From NCBI GenBank assembly GCA_026786065.1, contig JAJAYS010000272.1, positions 1-13,398 of the forward strand: a DNA stretch of 13,398 nucleotides, written 5' to 3'. A program made the translations under genes and the position numbers. This DNA is from Polaromonas sp. (lineage in GTDB: Bacteria; Pseudomonadota; Gammaproteobacteria; Burkholderiales; Burkholderiaceae_C). Under the pieces are notes generated by a model that was not told the DNA's origin, did not search any database, and saw only the letters and a list, made by a program, of their open reading frames with translations. Position 1 is the stretch's first letter. Each line of letters begins with the position of its first letter. Positions 9,730-13,398 of the stretch are shown here, piece by piece.

Positions 9730-9753
9730 GCCGGTGGACTTCCGTCCGGCGGC
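9730..9753. promoter_or_regulatory. Imperfect dyad in the lysR-gcl spacer
   Basis: GCCGGTGGAC (9730-9739) and GTCCGGCGGC (9744-9753) pair at 8 of 10 positions around TTCC. It lies between the T-N11-A dyad and gcl, where a LysR activation site or a second regulator site could be. GC-rich DNA gives such dyads by chance, so support is weak. Confidence 0.25.
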
Positions 9754-9823
9754 TTGCTGCCGCACCATCGAAGCTATCGGCTCAACCGGTTTGCCAGTTC
9801 ACCCATTTAAAAAGGAGACTTCG

Positions 9824-11620
9824 ATGACAAAAATGAAAGCCGCCATGGCCGCCGTGCTGGTGATGGAAAAAGAAGGCATCACGCAGGCTTTCGGTGTGCC
9901 GGGTGCGGCCATCAATCCGCTGTATGCCTGTATGCGTGAGCGCCAGTCGATTGCCCACATCCTGGCGCGCCATGTCGAGGGCGCCTCGCACATGGCCGAG
10001 GGCTATACGCGCGCTGCCGCCGGCAACATCGGCGTGTGCATCGGCACGTCAGGCCCCGGTGGCACCGACATGATCACCGGCCTGTATTCGGCCAGCGCCG
10101 ACAGCATACCGATTCTGTGTATCACCGGTCAGGCACCGCGTGCCAAGCTGTACAAGGAAGATTTTCAGGCGGTCGACATCGAATCGATTTCCAAACCCGT
10201 GACCAAGTGGTCCTACACGGTACGTGAGCCCGGCCAGTTACCGCGCGCATTTCAGCAGGCGTTTCACCTGATGCGCTCGGGGCGGCCCGGGCCGGTGCTG
10301 CTGGATCTGCCGTTCGACGTTCAAATGGCCGAAATCGAATTCGACATCGACACCTATGAGCCTCTGCCGGTGTACAAACCCGCTGCCTCGCGCAAGCAGA
10401 TCGAAAAGGCGCTCGACATGCTGGCTGCAGCCGAACGGCCACTGATCGTCGCCGGCGGCGGCATCATCAACGCGGATGCCAGCGACTTGCTGGTCGAATT
10501 TGCCGAACTCACCGGCGTGCCGGTGATTCCCACGCTGATGGGCTGGGGCACCATCCCCGACGACCATCCGCTGATGGCCGGTATGGTGGGCTTGCAGACC
10601 AGCCACCGCTATGGCAACGCGACGATGCTTGCCAGCGATTTCGTACTCGGCATCGGCAACCGCTGGGCTAACCGCCACACCGGCTCGACCGAGGTGTATT
10701 GCAAAGGCAGGACTTTCGTACACGTCGATATCGAGCCGACGCAAATCGGCCGCGTGTTCACGCCGGACCTGGGCATCGTGTCGGATGCGAAGGCGGCGCT
10801 GCAGCTTTTCGTCGACGTGGCACGTGAACGCAAAGCTGCAGGCAACATCCCCTCCCGCAGCGAGTGGGCGCACCGCTGCGCCGAGCGCAAGCAACTGATG
10901 CACCGCAAGACGCATTACGACAACATCCCTATCAAGCCGCAGCGCGTGTATGAGGAGATGAACCAGGTGTTTCCGCGCGACACGGTGTATGTCAGCAACA
11001 TCGGGCTGAGCCAGATCGCCGCCGGGCAGTTCCTGAACATCTTCGGGCCGCGCCAGTGGATCAATTGCGGCCAGGCTGGCCCGCTGGGCTGGTCGATGCC
11101 CGCCGCGCTTGGGGTCGTGGCGGCTGACCCGTCGCGCACCGTGGTGGCCATCACGGGTGACTATGACTTCCAGTTTCTGATAGAAGAGCTGGCCGTCGGC
11201 GCGCAGTTCAACCTGCCGTATGTGCATGTGCTGGTCAACAATTCGTACTTGGGGTTGATTCGCCAGTCCCAGCGCGGCTTCGAGATGGACTTTTGTGTCC
11301 AGCTCGCGTTTGACAACATCAATGTTCCCGACTCTGACGACAAGCTGCGCAGCTACGGCGTTGATCACGTGGCGGTCGTCGAGGGGCTGGGCTGCAAGGC
11401 ACTGCGGGTCAAGGACCCGGGCGATATTCGGGCGGCGCTGCTGCAGGCCCGCGTGCTGGCGGCCGAGCACCGGGTGCCGGTGGTGGTCGAGATCATTCTG
11501 GAGAAAGTCACCAATATCGCGATGGGTACCGAGATTGACAAGGTCAACGAGTTTGAAGATATCGACTGCCGCCACCCCGAGGGCCTCAAGGGACTCGAAT
11601 TGGCTGGCCTGCTCGAATAA
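9824..11620 (+). CDS. gcl: Glyoxylate carboligase (tartronate-semialdehyde synthase)
   Basis: ThDP- and FAD-binding cytosolic enzyme that joins two glyoxylate with loss of CO2 to give tartronate semialdehyde. The protein has 598 residues (E. coli Gcl 593). The key diagnostic is V51 in [14 protein letters not shown]. Gcl has valine here, where nearly all related ThDP enzymes such as acetolactate synthase have a catalytic glutamate. Other marks are [15 protein letters not shown] (75-89) and the ThDP/metal motif GDYDFQF (445-451) ending in NN (472-473). EELAVGAQF lies inside that motif, and [10 protein letters not shown] follows it. The ATG at 9824 has AAGGAG (9812-9817) 6 nt upstream. It is the first gene of a three-gene unit, with hyi 39 nt downstream. 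Control is probably by the divergent LysR protein through the dyad at 9701-9717. Confidence 0.97.
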   Translation: MTKMKAAMAAVLVMEKEGITQAFGVPGAAINPLYACMRERQSIAHILARHVEGASHMAEGYTRAAAGNIGVCIGTSGPGGTDMITGLYSASADSIPILCITGQAPRAKLYKEDFQAVDIESISKPVTKWSYTVREPGQLPRAFQQAFHLMRSGRPGPVLLDLPFDVQMAEIEFDIDTYEPLPVYKPAASRKQIEKALDMLAAAERPLIVAGGGIINADASDLLVEFAELTGVPVIPTLMGWGTIPDDHPLMAGMVGLQTSHRYGNATMLASDFVLGIGNRWANRHTGSTEVYCKGRTFVHVDIEPTQIGRVFTPDLGIVSDAKAALQLFVDVARERKAAGNIPSRSEWAHRCAERKQLMHRKTHYDNIPIKPQRVYEEMNQVFPRDTVYVSNIGLSQIAAGQFLNIFGPRQWINCGQAGPLGWSMPAALGVVAADPSRTVVAITGDYDFQFLIEELAVGAQFNLPYVHVLVNNSYLGLIRQSQRGFEMDFCVQLAFDNINVPDSDDKLRSYGVDHVAVVEGLGCKALRVKDPGDIRAALLQARVLAAEHRVPVVVEIILEKVTNIAMGTEIDKVNEFEDIDCRHPEGLKGLELAGLLE

Positions 11621-11659
11621 GCCCCACCCGACGATTCTAAAAAACACGGAGACAAAACC

Positions 11660-12472
11660 ATGCCCCGCTTTGCTGCCAATCTTTCGATGCTGTTTACCGA
11701 GCATCCCTTTCTGGACCGCTTTGAACAGGCTGCGAAAGCAGGCTTTAAAGCCGTTGAATTTCTGTTCCCTTATGCCTTCGGCGCGAGCGATATCCGCCAG
11801 CGCCTCGACACGCACGGTCTTGCGCTGGTGCTGCACAACCTGCCGGCGGGCGACTGGGAGGCCGGGGAGCGCGGTATTGCCTGCCACCCGGACCGCGTGG
11901 AGGAATTTCGTGCTGGGGTTGCCCAGGCAATGGTCTATGCAAAGGCGCTGGGTGTGAAGCAGCTCAATTGCCTCGCCGGCAAGGCACCGTCTGGCGTGAG
12001 CGAAGCCGTGCTTCGACAAACGTTTGTCGAGAATCTGCGATACGCCGCGGCTGAACTCAAGAAAAACAGTTTGAGACTGCTGATCGAGCCCATCAACACG
12101 TTCGATATTCCCGGCTTCTACCTGAACCGCACCGAGCAGGCGATGAATATCCTCGATGAAGTGGGCTATGAGAACGCCTTCGTTCAGTACGACATCTACC
12201 ATGCCCAGCGCATGGAAGGTGAATTGGCCGCCACGATGCACAAATACCTGCCGCGCATCGGTCACATTCAGCTCGCCGATAACCCGGGACGCCATGAGCC
12301 GGGCACGGGTGAAATCAACTATCCGTTTTTATTCGCGCACCTCGACCGCATCGCCTACGACGGCTTCATCGGCTGTGAATACAAACCGGCCACCACGACC
12401 GAGGCCGGGCTCGGCTGGTACCAGCGCCTCAATGAGCAGCCGGCGCTCCGTCACGAGCGGGAAACGGCATGA
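11660..12472 (+). CDS. hyi: Hydroxypyruvate isomerase
   Basis: Interconverts hydroxypyruvate and tartronate semialdehyde. This 270-residue protein is a TIM barrel of the xylose-isomerase-like AP-endonuclease-2 superfamily. The start MPRFAANLSMLFTEHPFLDRF is typical of Hyi. The two conserved catalytic glutamates are E143 in LLIEPINTFDIPGF and E240 in GCEYKP. Metal-site residues lie in QYDIYHAQRMEGEL and HIQLADNPGRHEPGTGEINY. The length is normal for the family. The ATG at 11660 has GGAG (11648-11651) 8 nt upstream. It sits between gcl and glxR, and its stop overlaps the glxR start (ATGA), so the two are likely translated in a coupled way. Confidence 0.96.
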   Translation: MPRFAANLSMLFTEHPFLDRFEQAAKAGFKAVEFLFPYAFGASDIRQRLDTHGLALVLHNLPAGDWEAGERGIACHPDRVEEFRAGVAQAMVYAKALGVKQLNCLAGKAPSGVSEAVLRQTFVENLRYAAAELKKNSLRLLIEPINTFDIPGFYLNRTEQAMNILDEVGYENAFVQYDIYHAQRMEGELAATMHKYLPRIGHIQLADNPGRHEPGTGEINYPFLFAHLDRIAYDGFIGCEYKPATTTEAGLGWYQRLNEQPALRHERETA

Positions 12473-13386
12473 CCGCGCAGGCCCTCAAGATCGGCTTTAT
12501 CGGCTTGGGCACCATGGGCGCACCCATGGCTGGCCAATTGATCAAGGCCGGGCATCAGCTCTTTGTCCACACGCGCGGCAAGCTCGCGCCTGAAATTTCC
12601 GGCAGCAGCGCGACGTGCTGCGGCGATGCCAAGAGCGTCGCCGAGCAGGCTGACCTCATCATCACGATGGTGCCCGACACGCCGGATGTCGAGGCCGTGC
12701 TTTTTGGTGCGGCGGGCGTGGCGGCGGGACTACAAGCTGTGTCGGGGCAGCGCAAGGTCGTCATCGACATGAGCTCGATCTCGCCGATTGCGACCAAAAC
12801 CTTTGCGCAGAAAATCAACGCCCTTGGCTGCGACTACCTGGACGCGCCGGTGTCGGGTGGTGAAGTGGGCGCCAAAAACGCCACGCTGTCGATCATGGTC
12901 GGCGGGCTTGACGCGGTGTTCGACCGCGTCAAACCGGTCTTCGAACTGATGGGAAAAAACATCACGCTCGTCGGCGGCAATGGCGACGGACAAACGGCCA
13001 AGGTCGCCAACCAGATCATCGTGGCGCTGAACATCGAAGCCGTGGCTGAGGCGCTGCTGTTCGCGGCCAAAGCCGGAGCGGATCCGGCCCGCGTGCGACA
13101 GGCGCTGATGGGCGGTTTTGCATCGTCGAAAATTCTCGAGGTGCATGGCGAGCGCATGGTCAAACGCACCTTCAATCCCGGCTTTCGCATCGAGCTGCAT
13201 CAAAAGGATTTGAACCTGGCCCTTGCAACAGCGAAAGAGATCGGCGTGTCCTTGCCCAACACCGCCGGCGCGCAGCAACTCTTCAATGCCTGCGTTGCCC
13301 ATGGCGGCAAGGGCTGGGATCATTCGGCGATGGTGCGCGCACTTGAAAAGCTGGCGAACTTTGAAATCGGCCAGATCCCTGTCTGA
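12469..13386 (+). CDS. glxR: 2-hydroxy-3-oxopropionate (tartronate semialdehyde) reductase
   Basis: Reduces tartronate semialdehyde to D-glycerate with NAD(P)H, completing the glyoxylate-to-glycerate route. The 305-residue protein belongs to the beta-hydroxyacid dehydrogenase family. The Rossmann motif GFIGLGTMGAPMA spans 9-21. The substrate-binding DAPVSGGEVGA is at 125-135, and the catalytic lysine is K178 in TAKVANQI. The C-terminal all-alpha domain ends in the KDLNLAL...P type segment followed by GWDHSAM. Length is normal and the gene is complete, ending 12 nt before the right edge. It starts inside the hyi stop codon (ATGA overlap). Further genes of the operon, such as glycerate kinase, would lie beyond the window. 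The name rests on context, because 3-hydroxyisobutyrate dehydrogenases look similar. Confidence 0.95.
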   Translation: MTAQALKIGFIGLGTMGAPMAGQLIKAGHQLFVHTRGKLAPEISGSSATCCGDAKSVAEQADLIITMVPDTPDVEAVLFGAAGVAAGLQAVSGQRKVVIDMSSISPIATKTFAQKINALGCDYLDAPVSGGEVGAKNATLSIMVGGLDAVFDRVKPVFELMGKNITLVGGNGDGQTAKVANQIIVALNIEAVAEALLFAAKAGADPARVRQALMGGFASSKILEVHGERMVKRTFNPGFRIELHQKDLNLALATAKEIGVSLPNTAGAQQLFNACVAHGGKGWDHSAMVRALEKLANFEIGQIPV

Positions 13387-13398
13387 GATGATCTGGCG

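Noticed and set aside
10238..12295. 685-codon open frame on the minus strand opposite gcl and hyi
   Set aside because: It is antisense to two clearly conserved genes. Long shadow frames are expected in GC-rich coding DNA, and its translation has no recognisable domain.

Overview
The window is GC-rich bacterial chromosome with dense genes and long antisense shadow ORFs. The protein sequences and the gene set (tkt-gap, a MurU-type nucleotidyltransferase coupled to pepP, and LysR/gcl-hyi-glxR) suggest a betaproteobacterium of the Burkholderiales, most likely Comamonadaceae (Polaromonas/Rhodoferax/Acidovorax-like). This assignment comes from family recognition, not from a search.

Layout. Positions 1-5683 are all on the minus strand. 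Reading in the direction of transcription they are: transketolase (tkt, 5683-3578), glyceraldehyde-3-phosphate dehydrogenase (gap, 3467-2469) with a clear intrinsic terminator (2442-2417), a HipA-family kinase of the YjjJ type with its own N-terminal helix-turn-helix (2272-956), and a DkgB-like aldo/keto reductase (752 to beyond the left edge, so its C-terminus is missing). A 327-nt, repeat-rich divergent intergenic region follows. Next come two plus-strand genes overlapping by ATGA: a MurU/RfbA-type sugar-1-phosphate nucleotidyltransferase (6011-6769) and Xaa-Pro aminopeptidase (pepP, 6766-8157). Positions 8158-8729 hold no convincing gene but contain a 4-copy octamer tandem repeat and stem-loops. 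A LysR regulator (9665-8730, minus) is divergent from gcl-hyi-glxR (9824-13386, plus), and a 17-bp perfect dyad with a T-N11-A core lies between them.

How the genes work together. gcl, hyi and glxR form the glyoxylate-to-glycerate route. Two glyoxylate condense to tartronate semialdehyde, Hyi interconverts this with hydroxypyruvate, and GlxR reduces it to D-glycerate. The divergent LysR protein is the obvious candidate regulator. tkt and gap serve the pentose phosphate pathway/Calvin cycle and glycolysis, and are probably co-transcribed. MurU-like and PepP are translationally coupled, but their functional link is unclear.

No new multi-gene system is evident. The points most worth checking are the LysR/gcl operator, the antitoxin-less HTH-HipA gene with its AT-rich upstream region, two related-looking intergenic repeat fragments, the octamer tandem repeat, and lineage-type insertions in Tkt, PepP and the MurU-like protein.
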